From Trichostrongylus colubriformis (lineage: Eukaryota > Nematoda > Chromadorea > Rhabditida > Trichostrongylidae), in NCBI GenBank assembly GCA_963978905.1, contig OZ022260.1, positions 44,041,551-44,105,550 of the forward strand: a DNA stretch of 64,000 bases, in the 5' to 3' direction. Both the position numbers and the translations under genes were made by a program. The stretch's first letter is position 1. Every line of letters starts with the position of its first letter. The notes beneath the pieces are model-generated. The model ran no database searches. It was not told where the DNA came from and was given only the letters and a program-made list of their open reading frames with translations. Below, in pieces: positions 37,421 through 50,045 of the stretch.

Positions 37421-37664
37421 CGGGTCGATTGGTCGAATTTTCGCTTCACGGCGCCGTCAGCACGACTTGCTGCAGTCGGTTGGAATTTTGCTCACTATGC
37501 AGTGGGCTGGTATCGTAAGGGACCTTTAAAGATTGCAGGTTGGAATTTTTGGAAGTTCTTATATGTAGTGGTTGTTGCTGTTTCAACGGATAAAACTACA
37601 AATAACTCGCAGTCGCCGCGCCGTTCGCCGCGGGCGGCCGCGCGAAAATTCGACCAATCGACCT
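37421..37664. mobile_element. MITE family G
   Basis: GGTCGATTGGTCGAATTTTC at the left is mirrored by GCGAAAATTCGACCAATCGA at the right. A degenerate half copy is at 4.07-4.18 kb. Confidence 0.75.
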
Positions 37665-38086
37665 GCGTCATCAGCCGTGAAGCTGTTGAAAAAGGACATA
37701 TATCTATGCGATAAAAGTGACATATATCTATGCGATAAAAAGCATAATTAGATGGTTTGCTGACAAGAATATTACCATGAAAGGGGAAAGGACTGGTATC
37801 CATGCGGTCGCAGAAATTAAATTGACCTTCCGCGAATCCTTGTGCTAATTAATTATTAGTCCCCATATCCCTTCCGAGGCTGGTCTCTGCAATAATCACC
37901 CGTGACGGCGAACAAATAAAGGAGAGAAAGAGCGGCGTCAGTGTCATATAATGACATCGAATTCCCTGCAAGGATCTGAGCGATGTCACACGCGGGGCGA
38001 GCGTAGGTCGAGGAATCCCCGAGCGGGTCGTGTTGTAAATGGGGATCGCAATTATGAAAATTCATTTATGTTTATTCGACCCTCCT

Positions 38087-38437
38087 TTAGAGCGATTTTT
38101 GGGTCAATGCGGTGAACTTCAAGAAAAAGGTTGTTTCCCGATAAACGACTATTTTATGGAGACATTTTGAGCATGGATCAGGTAGGTTCCGACGGTCGTA
38201 ATTCTTAAAAACTTTGCTCGATGCTGTACTTGACCCTGACCGCACCAAGTAACAGCGATAGTAGTTCGACTGAAGGTTCTCAAAAATTGCAAGGGAGAGG
38301 TGGATATGCACGAAACGGAAGAAAGTGAGATATTGCACGTCTGGTTCAAGCTCGCTCGCCAACGCTAATAAAGTAACATAACAAAAACATAATGAAAACG
38401 AGCTCAACGTCGATAACAGTCTCATGTGATGTGCCAC
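38087..38437 (-). other. Unassigned open frame with a hydrophobic N-terminus
   Basis: 116 codons. The start is followed by a hydrophobic stretch (LSSFSLCFCYVTLLALAS) resembling a signal peptide, with several cysteines later. No family was recognised and a second open frame overlaps it, so it may be chance. Confidence 0.2.
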
Positions 38438-39164
38438 ACATGCGATTTCTTTCTATGAATATGGAAGCATTTGAAAGTGATGACATAGGGCGGGCAAAAG
38501 TTCCGACCAATGTTCCAGAAGGTCAGGTCGCCAGTGTTGTGTGGAGGGTAGTTCACTATAGAAACGACGATATTAACATTCTTGTGAGACTAAAACATCG
38601 TATTATGGACTGTTACAGTTACTAACTTCCAACTCCATCATGGATCGTATCTGATTTCACTTAGGGATTGTATTTATGGAAGATGCCCTAAGTTAATCAC
38701 TTAATCAACAAACATCCAACTTTACTACATATTTAACGTCATAAATATCTACCTCTATTCTTCGGCCTTCATCTTTGTCATAAGTAGACCAGGTACGTAG
38801 CCAAGGTTTTGCAATCAGTAGTAAATCAATCGTTCCGTGAAGCAAACCCACTCATGGATGATCTGACCAATGATCGTAACAATGCTACATCCTCTTAGAC
38901 ACTATAACACCAAACATTTTTAGAGAGCAGATTAGTGGAAGGCCGACCCGAATGCGGGTGGTCCAGTAAACGAATGTTCGACGGGTCTCGTAATTGCTAT
39001 TTTTCATATACCCAGCCAAACATGGCATACGCAAAATTCAAGGGGTACACCCGAAGTAAAGAAAATAAAAGTAATCCAAAGCAAGTGCAAGCGGTAGCCA
39101 CTTGTAGAAGGAGGAACAAGAAGTCAGTGGCACAAGAAAAGGATAAAAATATGAAAATTTTTAC

Positions 39165-39430
39165 CCTAATCAGTCCCTTCTCTGGAATGCGCGTGCTTTC
39201 TGGTTCCACTCAGAATCATGGAAGCAGGTGTAATTCAGCCTATACTCGAATGCGAGGCCGGCAGATGTTCAGATCGGTGCTTTCAACCTCTCAGTACGAA
39301 TCTGGTACCAATTAACCTACTCCGGAGGGATGAAACGCTTAGTTGGCCTAGGTGAGGGTTTTTGCGGGATTTGATCCCTGCACCATGAGGATGGGGTGTG
39401 CGTCACCTGTGCAACTATACCCCCTCCGCC
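39165..39430 (-). mobile_element. tRNA-derived SINE, copy 3
   Basis: Read on the minus strand it has CAGGTGACGCACACCCCATC, a B box GGGATCAAATCCC (about 39378-39366) and the body TTGGTACCAGATTCG, ending near CATTCCAGAGAAGGGACTGA. Clearly related to the other copies but more diverged. Confidence 0.8.
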
Positions 39431-39460
39431 CAGTGACATAACACGATTCAAAATTTATAA

Positions 39461-39604
39461 GGCCGTTTTTCTACTCTGCGGTGATGCCGTCGGCAGGACA
39501 TGGCTGCTCTCATAGGCAGCGAGGCACAGTACATAGCACAAAGGAAGATGGAGAAACGACACAGCTACGACCTGCAGTCGGCGCTGCAGAGTATGAACGT
39601 GACC
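39461..39604. mobile_element. Small MITE with CATACTCTGC-type ends
   Basis: TTCTACTCTGCGGTGATGCC at the left and GGCGCTGCAGAGTATGAACG at the right are inverted copies. The same ends bound the nested element at 14.66-15.06 kb and occur singly at 54.25 and 55.66 kb. Confidence 0.65.
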
Positions 39605-40139
39605 GAAAGGAAGGAAACCAGCACCTCTAAGAGGAATGTTGGTTGGCCATCATGTGAGAAACAAGTCGGTCGGAAAAAAATTTACAGAAGCCCTCCTGTT
39701 TTTGGGACCCCGAACAGGATTTAAACGAAACCTTTAGTTCTTACCGGGTAGATGAATATCTCTCAGGCAGACTAGATTAGCGATGGACGAAATTGCCTGT
39801 GTACAGCTGTTTTGAAAGGAGTAATAGGGGTGATAAGGGAGATAAGAAATCCCTAGGAGTAGTACTTCACTTGAAAACTACGCGTCTAGGAAGCCTATGT
39901 GCTGCTAGGTTCCCAGCGAAAGGTGTGCCTCTGAGCTGTGGCGGAGGCGAACGGTACACTTTTCATGCAATCAATACTCTGCAGGGTGAGCCATGCATTT
40001 GCTTTTTACCTGCATTTTTTGGAGCAAGTGACACTGATGCGATCAGGATAGCGAAAGACAAAGAAAGACGAAACAGTCACTGGAGAGGTTTTCAAGACAA
40101 TGTAGACAGACAGCTATCAACGAAAACATTGTAGCGCGG

Positions 40140-43100
40140 CAGAGGACTACAAATTCACAAGCGTATAGGCAGATAAGATCAGACCGAAAAAACCTGCTTT
40201 GGAGACTCATTACCGGGTCCTTCCCACTCTCACGTTGTGCTCAGTGGCAGGGTGGGCTCAATTTACAGATACACTCGGTGGAAGGTCACATTAGATACAG
40301 GGGAAATGGAAGTGTTGCTTATATTCACAAAATCAGGAAATTATCATATCATGACGGTGGCAGCAGTAAGTTGGTATAGTACACATAAACCAGAGCGGCT
40401 CTAAAATAAAACCTCTCGATAGGTTTTAATTTGTACCATTTCAGGCTTGAGGAAGGCGCAGGCACCGAAAGCTTGCCAATCAAGCTCAAAATACTTTTGC
40501 AACGATTTTTTGCAATCAATTTTGTAAAAGTCTTTTTGAGTCTTTTTAAATGAAATTTTGCAAGTCCAAATTGTTCAATACACATTTAGATCAACGATTC
40601 TACAGTTTAACATTTGAAACACGAAAGAGGCTATAATAGAATACTAATGTTATGCTGGGGCCGAACGCTGAATGAATGTCATTTTCGTATTCAGAATACT
40701 GAATTACCCATGCATGGAAGTTTGCTAATGTGCTCGGCGACCATGGCTATTCATGCCTAGCCTTTAGAAAAAGACGGCACCCCTTCCTCTCTGTTCACCT
40801 TGCAAACGAAGTCACATTTTTGATCAGCACCCAGTTAACCCACCACAGGCAAAAATTTTGGAAATTCGGTTATTGTACCATTTCTGCAACTGCGCTAAAT
40901 CGGCGCCAGAGTCAAAAAAGGAATTTGTAATCACCCAAGATATTAATCACCCTTGGGCAGAGTTCCAGAGGAAATTAATTTTTGCAGATTCGCGATTCTT
41001 CGGATAATGATAGTTGAAAAATGACAGCGTTTTCCTATAAGCAGCGTCCATATTTTGGTGGCGACGGCTGAGCGGGGCTGCGTGTCTCTGCGTCTCTGCC
41101 TGTACCATCTCTCTTGTTCCCCGCAACGTCTCTGCACCTCTCCCATAAACTATTTCTCGCTACCTGTAAACGCAGCCACGCCCTGCCTGCGCAAAGTGTG
41201 AACGCAGCTATGCTGAGCAAGTCTGAGACCATACCGCTGCACAGATCGTTATTTCCAGAGCGAGAACGGAATATCCTGTTTCACTGTGAGAAAACAATTT
41301 CTTGCGGTGAATCATACGATTGGCATAAAACTTCTGAAACGGCAGATTAGTCGTCAATCAATAAGAGTTTTATTCATATTGAAAGGATGATTCCCACAGA
41401 GTGTTCCTCCTACGAGTCAGAGGAATCTAAGAGAAGAACTGCACGTAAAGATTTAGTTTAAATAAATATTATGGTTATCGACTGCAATTATGATATGATC
41501 TGCCTCGAGTCGCAGAAGGCGTCACCATAAGTTATAACCATCTGATTTTCAAGATGATTTCATATGCATGCACTTAACTGAATTATTTCATATCTGATTT
41601 CAGTTCTCCTTGTTATCATCGCCTTACGACGCATACCCTTACTTCGTCTACCATTTTCTCACTCAAGAGCCTCAAGGGTTGACGACATAGAGTGGTTCGT
41701 CCAAGGGCTCCACGAGCGCGCTCCGCCCTTCCGTCCTTCAGGGACAAAACGGATCACCTCACTCTTGTAGAAGACCGTAGATTCAATATACACTGCTTGG
41801 CTTCGTTATCTGAGGACAATCAAGCAGGCTGGACCGCTGTCATTTTTGGACGGCACGAAAAATAAACGAGTCGACTTCGAATTACAATAACAGTAGCAAA
41901 ACTGTGTAGTCTCGGTTATGACCATTTGAGGCGACTTGACGAGCAGACTAAGCAGAAGCAATAAACGGCAAATATAAACAGAAAAGAAACGGCTGGAGTG
42001 AACAAAACGGCGAAAGGCTTCCGTACATAAACAATGAGAGTGGTTACCTTCAGAGGAAAAGGAAAGCGCTCTCAATTATCGGGTAAGGATCTGCAGCTAC
42101 TGATAAAACATTACTACAAAAACACTGGAACATGAAAGAAAGCTGAAGGATGGCGAGAAGATCCACTTGAAAAGCACAGTTCGAGACGGGCTCGAGAGGG
42201 GAGGAGCGGAAGGGCGGAGCGGGCTCGTGAAGCGTGATCGATCACCCCCGTTAAGCTACACGACAGACGCACGAACAGATAGTGCAGCTGGCCATCTCGA
42301 TGTTGTAGTAATAAAACACAACTGCACTCAAGAGTCAGCAAGAATCAGCGAGGTCGTGAAACCGCTAAACTTTAGTCGATCTAGAATCAATGGAAAGGAA
42401 GCAGAAAAAAGGGTTCAGGTGGTTACTTCCGGAAATCGGATCTTTACCAATCACTCGTCATCACTGCACTTCCAGGTGTCGAGGAAATCAGCTGCTTCAG
42501 TGCGACCCCCCCCCCTCTAGAGAGACCGAATATGATCTCCGTCTTTACCTCTACCATATCAGTAGCTGTCGCCGACTTGTATAGTTGCATGCGTTTCATT
42601 GCTATGTATTTTTACCGGAAGCAAAAAGATATTTATTTTACATTTCCTCACACGGATTCGCTGTAAAGTGCTCTTCGCTTCTCATCTGTTTATTGATGGT
42701 TTACATTCTAGTGCTCGCTGACTTCTGCAGGTACGACCCCCCCTCCCTAATTTCCGGTCAAGTATGACCCCCTGCAGGGAATTCTTCAACTCCGGTGTAC
42801 TTTATTGGTCATGCTCATTATTTTCGAAAATTAATAGGTAGTCAAGTTGTTAGATGATAAACCTATTTCCAATCAATGATACCTGCCTACACAAAAACGT
42901 AGGTCAGTGGTTGTAAGCCTTGTTGAAAGCTCTCGCTCTCGATAGTTCAATTCAATGCATTCTTTTCCTGCCCCCTCCCTCCACTTTTTGCGATTGATTC
43001 ATCTAAATACAATGCGCTGCCAATGAGGGACCAAAATTGTAATTTCGATATTATTCTGCTGATCCTAACCAATTCTTCTGCTTTTTGGCCTGAAGATGAA

Positions 43101-43315
43101 ATCTACTTATAAGATTATCATGAAACTGTTGCCAGAGCATATAGGAATCAGGTCTTATGCGCCCCAACCACCGCTGTTAATTTGAATAATTTAAGTAATG
43201 GTTTTAATATTAATGACGTTTAATGTCAACGCCAACCAAAAAATTTTGAGGCAGTGAACCAAGAGCGGTGCTGGATGTAACCTCGTAAACGACCTGAGAT
43301 TTATTGGGGTGAGTA
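40140..43315. other. Gene-poor stretch
   Basis: It holds a diverged CATACTTTG-type element at about 41044-41215 and repeats around C-runs at about 42505 and 42735. Open frames up to 117 codons are without domains. Confidence 0.35.
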
Positions 43316-43530
43316 CCCTTACGTCAGAGTTTCGCAACTTGGCGGGCGGCATGTCGCAATTTGTGCGAGCTACATAGAGGCGTAACACTGGTTAAAACCC
43401 GAAGTAACTAACTTATTTTTGTAAGTAGGACACGGTAATCATTGTGTTCCGACTGGAAGTGACGCCCTGGCTCGCACATATCGCGTCGCACTCCGCAAGA
43501 CAAAGTGCAAATCCTGACGTAAGGATACGA
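43316..43530. mobile_element. hAT-like MITE family B, diverged copy
   Basis: GGGGTGAGTACCCTTACGTC at the left and GTGCAAATCCTGACGTAAGG at the right are inverted. The inner part has lost similarity and the right terminus is damaged. Confidence 0.65.
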
Positions 43531-45248
43531 TTAATTGAGGTGGGTGTCACAAATGTTTTTATGCTGTTGAGGAGTTCCAATAAAAAAGTGGCTGCAGAAA
43601 GGCTAAAATTATGTTCACCATCCAAAAACTTGCAAAAGTCACAGTCAATGAGGATATGGAGGTAAGGAATAGGGAAAGGATCGTTTTTAGGATGTTTTAC
43701 CCATTGTTTCCTGTCCCAGTTAATTCTTCACACCTGCAGAAGCACTTTAATTGTACGAAGCTGTGCAAAAGGGAGAAACTGGCCCAAGCACCACGCAGCG
43801 GTTCGAAACTTTGTAGCTCTTAAGAGTGCCAATTCTGAGCTGAGATCGTGCCAGACAAACTTAAGCCTAAAATCAAAGCTGATCACTTGCCATACTCGCT
43901 CGATTGCTTACGGGGCCATATTATTTTGGAGTAAGCAAAAATAATAGAATAATTTCAGTCACTGCATGAAAGTTACGACGTCGTGGCGAGATGTCGATCT
44001 TCTGAATAGTGCCATGGAATACTGGATGCTAAGCATGACTAGGATCTACTACATAGTAATTTGCTTTGACGGAATAGTTAGAATAGCTTAGTAGGGCACA
44101 GCTCAACTGTAACAACATAACCACATCAAAATGGGACAAATCGGAAAAAAACTAGAGTTACGTCAAAATGCTGAGAAAAACAAGGTTAGCTTAGGCCCAT
44201 GAATGGCTTTGCAATAACACATGACGCAGAATCACACTTTTCCGTAGATGATTATCAAAATTATTAACAGGACAGGAAAAAACAGCCAAATTTATATCAC
44301 AACCCTTTGACATTTTCCTGAAACGACGAGAACAATGGACGCAATTGCTGAGGGTAGGTTGAGAGCAGTGAGTGCGGGCAAAGGCGGGATTAGCTGGCTG
44401 CAAGGGTGGAAATTATGGTGACACGGCCGATGAGGAAATTATTAGGACAGACGGACACGATTAGGGGCTCGAAATCAATATGGCGTACGCGAGAGGGTCA
44501 CAGTGCGGTAAATGATTCCTGTCTAAGCCGAAACAAAGCGGGTACCTACGGGAAAGCACGCAAAGGTAATTTGACTCCAGTAGAAAGCGTACAATGATTA
44601 ACGTGGTGAGAGCTGACTAGGTCAGGCTCATTATTCTCTTTTGGGAGATGAGATTCCACATTCACGTAATCGATATCCTTATCCTTTCTGTCAGAATCGC
44701 GAGCTCTAAGTAAGACCTGGCACGTTACTTTCGTCACGCTATAGGCGGGGATAATGGGTTAGGGCAGAAAATGTTCCACAAAACCGAGGTTGTTGCGATG
44801 ATGCGTCACGCCCTTTTCCTACATTTAGAATATTGATAGGAACTGGAAATGAGCCCAGAAAGTTTTATAGTACGCGCGCACGCAACTGATTTTCGCTTAC
44901 ATTCTTTTCATTTGTTGAAGAGTTGCATTCTTAATCTGAGATTACACTGTTTAATGGCATTGAGCATGACCACCCAAAATTAGCAAGAGAATGAAAAGGT
45001 AAAAGAATCGTTCACGAGAACTCCTAATTCTAACTTTGATATTTTTGATTTTAGATAACTGCTGATTATCGCCGCAGCCCGCGATGAGAAAGTTACTGCT
45101 AGGATGCTGAATTATGGGCAAAAGCTTCGGTGTCGATCTAGCCCTGTCACTACCTTTGGGTGATGACACTAGTACACTTCCCCTTCTCCCTTGAGCGCAA
45201 AGTCCATATGGCCCTGGCAGCAGGAGGAGAACCTAAGAAAAGGGGGAT
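43531..45248. other. Unassigned sequence
   Basis: No supported gene or repeat; open frames up to 73 codons. Confidence 0.35.
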
Positions 45249-45483
45249 GGTGTGCCATTGGGTCACAAAATTCGCGTGGCCGCGTGCAACGTTGCGCAAC
45301 GCCTTCTATGCGAGCTGTGGACAAAGTTTAGGTACTTTAACCCTGAAGCGAGTACGCCCAATGTGAGACGTAGGACACCGTTATCACTCTAAACCAAAAC
45401 AGGTACGGCGTCCCTAACTTACACCCGTCGCACCGCACGGCGGTAGCCGCGACGCGAATCCCGTGTCCCAGTGGCACACACCC
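45249..45483. mobile_element. MITE family H (GGTGTGCCA ends)
   Basis: GGTGTGCCATTGGGTCAC at the left and CCAGTGGCACACACCC at the right are inverted, with CGCGTGGCCGCG inside. Right-end relatives (TTTTCTGTCCTGATGGCACA) occur at about 36,750, 59,500 and 63,510. Confidence 0.7.
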
Positions 45484-47426
45484 AGGAAGTGAGTTGACTA
45501 CCGAATATTTTAAACCTAACACTCAATCGTCGTTAGTCTACGATACTGGCTCAGGTTGGTCAGCGTTTTGCCAACCAACTGATGTTGCCAACCGCTAGCT
45601 GTTGAAACGCGCTTAGCCTCCGGCAAATTTCCGAAAGTAGACAAGTCATCGGCATTTATTCTATACAGTGCAAACACCCGTTCTGGAGAACTCCTTCGTG
45701 AAAAAAGCATTTTTGCAATGGACTGTTTGAGAGAACCGTGTAACAAATTTAGTATAAGTCATTAACCGCCTCTATACCTGAGTTTCAGACAAGAGATGCT
45801 AGCTGGAGTCGGAACCGGATCCACAACTTTTCACAACTTGTATTAAATGGTGCGTAACTTTTTGCCTTTGAGACGAGTAAAGACTCTCCTTGATCAGAGA
45901 GGGGTTTCGCAAACTTTGGAAGTGACCTACCTAGAACAAAAAACCTCCCTCGGCTGAAAATGAAGAAAAGTAAAGAGAAAATGGAAGACTATAAAAGTTC
46001 TTGCTCTGCATCCACTTTTCGGTAATGGATCTGTGCAGGAAAATGGCTGTGCTTTTTTGGGCACAGCAACTCACAGCCAGTTGGAGCCAGTGAATTATGC
46101 ACGAAGTCAAAAAAAAAAGGATTAGAGGAAATTAAAGGCCATATGAAATGATTCGATCGCGACCGGGCAGCATTTTCAGGTCGATTACCCTCTGATTCAA
46201 AGCTGATGAGGGCAGAGAGCATTTGATCTACAGCACATTACGTCTTTTTTCATAAAATAAAATGAAGAAAATCAGAGATGGCTGAAAACACAACCCACGA
46301 TGAGCAGTGGGTCCCATCTCAACCACAATTCTCCTATAAGACCGTTAAAGGAACCACAAGGGAGTAATGAAGAAAAGCGGAATTGAATGCTTCCCGTGAA
46401 TGAAAAGACCGGTTGTAGAGAGACCATTTGAGCTATCGCGGTTGAGCGGTTCGCCTTGAGTCGCAGCGTTTCACCGGCCGAGTTGCTGCGAGGGGCGGGG
46501 CAACGCCCACGTTTGGCTTACATAGCCCCTTGCACATATCCTTCAGCGGCTAGTGATGTAGTAGAGATCAAAGGGAGCAAGTGAGAGGTGGTCCGATTTT
46601 TCGCGTTTTTGACCGTTCACTCGAGTTCTTTTTCTGCTGTTGCACTCACAGCACCTCAATTTCCATATTTCGCTGGCCAAAATTACCTCTTTCGGTGTCC
46701 TCATTTTTCCACACAAATCAGGATCATCATCTAATGAAGAAGAAACCAGCCTCAAGGTGTTGCAGATGGTCACATCTTGATACTGAGGGAGACAGCACAG
46801 CATATACATTTGTACATATACAACTTCTTAGCTTATTTCGTCTACTTTATTATATAAGAGGCAATAAAAGATCCAGGAAAAGGGGGAAGCTGAAAATGTT
46901 GGCGAATTCCTAATAGTCAGGTAGTTACATACATCTAGTTTTGTTGAAAACCTGCGCTATTTCATTTCCTTGATTGAATTCCGACGATTCACATCGCAAG
47001 AGGAAAAATAGCAAAAAAAAATACATGAACAAAGTGTATTAAGATTTGTCAGCGGTGAAACCTGAATGATTTTGTTACATGGTGAGCTTTGAGCAACCCA
47101 CAATGACATTTCAGTGAGGCTGAGGCGAACCCCCCTACGCATGAGATTTGGCTGATTATCGAGCTCTGGACGAGTACTCCAGTGGCAACACATAATGTAC
47201 GTGAGCCCCTTGCGGAAAATTCGTGCAATCGTCGACAAACACCAGATGGTCTAATGAGAGCCATCGGCGAAAGCTAGCTCTGCGGATAGGGCACCGAAAT
47301 TATGTACCCCTCAGTTCACGTGTGTATAGTTACAACATTGCTATCAACTACTAAATGTACCAAATGCTTACGTTAACGAGAAATTAAAATTTAAATAGTT
47401 TAGGTCAGTGAGTTTCTCTTCAACGT
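45484..47426. other. Unassigned sequence
   Basis: Open frames up to 110 codons (46581-46913, plus) overlap others; no domain was recognised. Confidence 0.35.
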
Positions 47427-47427
47427 A

Positions 47428-47482
<55 letters not shown>

Positions 47483-47484
47483 AT
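47427..47484 (+). repeat. (ATAA)n microsatellite
   Basis: About 14 units of a four-base A/T-rich repeat without interruption. Confidence 0.97.
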
Positions 47485-47975
47485 GTATGTTAATTCGCAA
47501 GCGGAGGGTTTATGGTCTGAATAATGTATTTTCTCCTAACTTAAAATTGAATATACTAGGTAAGCACTGGAAAGGAATGAGGTGATGCAGTGACAGGTGG
47601 CGCGCACTCCCACTTTCATGGTGAGGCCATTAAATCCCGCATCAATGCTCGCAAAGGCCAACCGAGCCTTCCATCCCTCTTGGATAGGTAACCGATACCA
47701 AACTCGTCTGGGGGATGAAAGCATTGACCTATACATTAGCTGGCCCGGGTGTGTACTCTTATGTCAAGATTTTCGCACCGCGGCGTATCGCAAGCGAAGC
47801 AATGCGGACGAGCTGAAGGCGCCATGCTGTTGGGTCCCGAAGCGAATACAAGTCAACTGCGTATCGCTTTGCTAACATTGTTGTGTAATCGTTTTGAGAC
47901 CCGACTACCGCGACGCGCCTAGCTCGCAAACACTGCGTCGCACGCCGCTCGTAGTCGTGCGAAAATCCTGATATA

Positions 47976-48910
47976 CAGGGTGGCTCTTAATTATTTGCGA
48001 GTAGTATGGCGTAGTATATTACTAATAATTTCAACAAAAAACAACGCTTATACAATCTGATACAACTTCTATGTAGAGCAGTGCCTAGTAATCATTCACT
48101 CGAGAGGATGTTCCAAATGAGCTCCTTCTGCAGCAATACAGGCCTTCAGTCTGTTCCCCACTCTCACCGCGCGACATCACTGTGGGCCACAGGAAGGTGA
48201 CGTCGATATCGTCCCACACCTTCCGCTATATAAATCATCAGCCCTTCATTAAGATAAGATATGCAAATATCCATAATATTGCCAGAAATCTAGCAAATCA
48301 AACGGTGCTTACTCTGCGAGAAAAGATGCAGTCTGAGCCAAGTTATGATCTCCGAATTTGAAGTTGCGAAAACCAGCCAAAGCGCTCCTTACAACTCAAT
48401 AAAATCTTGTTCCTTGGGAAGATAGCACTCAAAGGCTCCCCTGAATTGCTGAAAATTTTGTCACTGGTCAATGCGTGCTCCAACAGGACTGGGGACTTGC
48501 TCATTCTGCAAGATCCACACTGGCATTCTGCGAGAGTCACTTTCCTGGCTACTGGACGAAGGACTTCTGGCCACCTAACTCGCCTGATCTGAATCCGATG
48601 GATTTCGCTGTGTGAGGCTATTTGCAGCAGAAGGTCTCTTCGAAAAGGTACCAAAATTGAGCGCTCTCAAAGCTTCACTTCAGAAGGCGTGGGACGATAT
48701 CGGCGCCACCTACCTGCGGCCCATAGTGATGTCGGTGGAGTAGAGACTGAAGGTCCGTATTGCTGCGAAAGGAGCTCATTTCGAACATCTTCTCGAGTGA
48801 ATGATTGTTAGGCATTGCTCTACACAGAAGCTGTGTCAGATTGTATAACCGTTGTTTTTTGTCGAAGTTATTAGTAATAAACTACGCGCAACTAATTAGG
48901 AGCCACCCTG
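47976..48910 (+). mobile_element. Decayed mariner-type transposon with abnormally long inverted ends
   Basis: Ends CAGGGTGGCTCTTAATT and AATTAGGAGCCACCCTG, flanked by TA (47974-47975 and 48911-48912); 935 bp in total. The first 251 bp (to 48226) are a diverged inverted copy of the last 228 bp (from 48683), so the element is a partial foldback that has lost its own 5' half. Confidence 0.92.
48481..48660 (+). pseudogene. Transposase C-terminal remnant (Tc1/mariner superfamily)
   Basis: The frame starting at 48481 shows QQDWGLAH, corresponding to the catalytic 'QQD(G/N)A..H' motif, then WPPNSPDLNPMDFAV with the next acidic motif, a stop in place of the conserved Trp, and GYLQQKVSS. After a further stop, 48683-48800 gives AWDDIGATYLRPI in another frame, the typical C-terminal helix region. 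With no N-terminal DNA-binding domain and several stops it cannot make transposase. The family is secure; the subclass is not. Confidence 0.88.
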
Positions 48911-49282
48911 TAAGGGTATACACCCGGCTGGCCCCGTAAGTCATTGCATAGGCCAGATCGCATTCACCTGCCAACACGATTCTTAATGGAGCTGGAGTGC
49001 GGGCGCATCTCAACAAGATAATAATTAGCTAAAAAACTTTCCTTTCGTCTTTTAGACTTGTAAAACGCACAGTAGTAGCTCAGTAGCCGAAAATATTACA
49101 TTTTTACCATATTCCCGACACAGTAAAGGCACATAAGTAACATAACCTTTAATGACGGTCGCTTAACACTATGTGTGGCACAGTAAACTCTATACCAGTT
49201 GCGATTTTTGCAAGTCATTTCGTATGACGCTATGCTGAACACTAGTCAGACATCTACGGAAGAACAATAAGTGCAGCAGCAT

Positions 49283-49430
49283 AGGTGTGCGTCAGGACTG
49301 TCCAACCAGTTCAGTCCACGTAACGAGGCGCGGTCGCCGTCTTCACGACGGTACGAGCGAGGCACTTGATACGCACAGCAACGCAACTGATTTTACCTAA
49401 TTGGACCATCCTGATACACACCCACTTGCA
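49283..49430. repeat. Small inverted-repeat element
   Basis: TGTGCGTCAGGACTGTCCAA at the left and TTGGACCATCCTGATACACA at the right are inverted copies. No coding content. Confidence 0.6.
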
Positions 49431-50045
49431 AGCAGTGCTGAAATAAGTACGGAAATTATCGTTGCTTCTCGGGGTCGATAAGAAACATGCAGAAGGCTAG
49501 TTGCTGGTGATTACGTCAGGATTCCAAAAAAAGGGCAGATCACGGGACTCACGAGTTAGTTTTCCTTCATCCTCTTCCGCAGATCTTTCACACATTCATC
49601 GCTCTATGGTGAGTGGACAGATGATGTCGTATGTATGATTCCGAGCTCCTACATTTGCGTTTGACGTTCTCACGATAGCTCCAAATCTTCAAATCACTCC
49701 TAGTCGTACTCTCTGTTCTAAAGTCGCTGTTCAAAGAGCCAAAATTAGTGAAAGTTTCTACAAAGAGTATGAAGTGCACTTGCGTGATTCGCGTGATTCA
49801 ACTGAATTAATTCCAATTCATCACTCATCACCAAAATTAGTGAGAAGGGTGTTGTTGACGTTAATTGCCATGCAATGAAAGGGTAGTAAGCGGACAGCCT
49901 GACTGCAATTAGACTCCCCTCGTGTTCCCTATGCAAATTTATGATCGCCAGTCATGATGACCTCTCATGCGGAGTGAAAACGATTGTGTCCAACAGCGGA
50001 GGCCTCAAACCGCAGACGCAGACAATTGCGACAGCTCGTCGTGTC

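Larger units (their letters stand above)
47747..48926. mobile_element. hAT-like MITE family B, copy 3, itself split by a mariner
   Basis: Left end GGGTGTGTACTCTTATGTCA, right end AGGGTATACACCC after the mariner. The 8-bp flank GCTGGCCC is seen on both sides. The arm reads GCGAAAATCCTGATA, is interrupted, and resumes at AGGGTATACACC. Confidence 0.85.
47563..49010 (+). mobile_element. tRNA-derived SINE, copy 4, split by a MITE insertion
   Basis: The 5' part (GCAGTGACAGGTGGCGCGCA ... CCAAACTCGTCTGGGGGATG) ends at about 47,746. The 3' part resumes at 48,927 with CCGTAAGTCATTGCATAGGC. Joined, the two parts follow copy 2 in order. The interruption is the family B MITE of the next entry. Confidence 0.8.
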
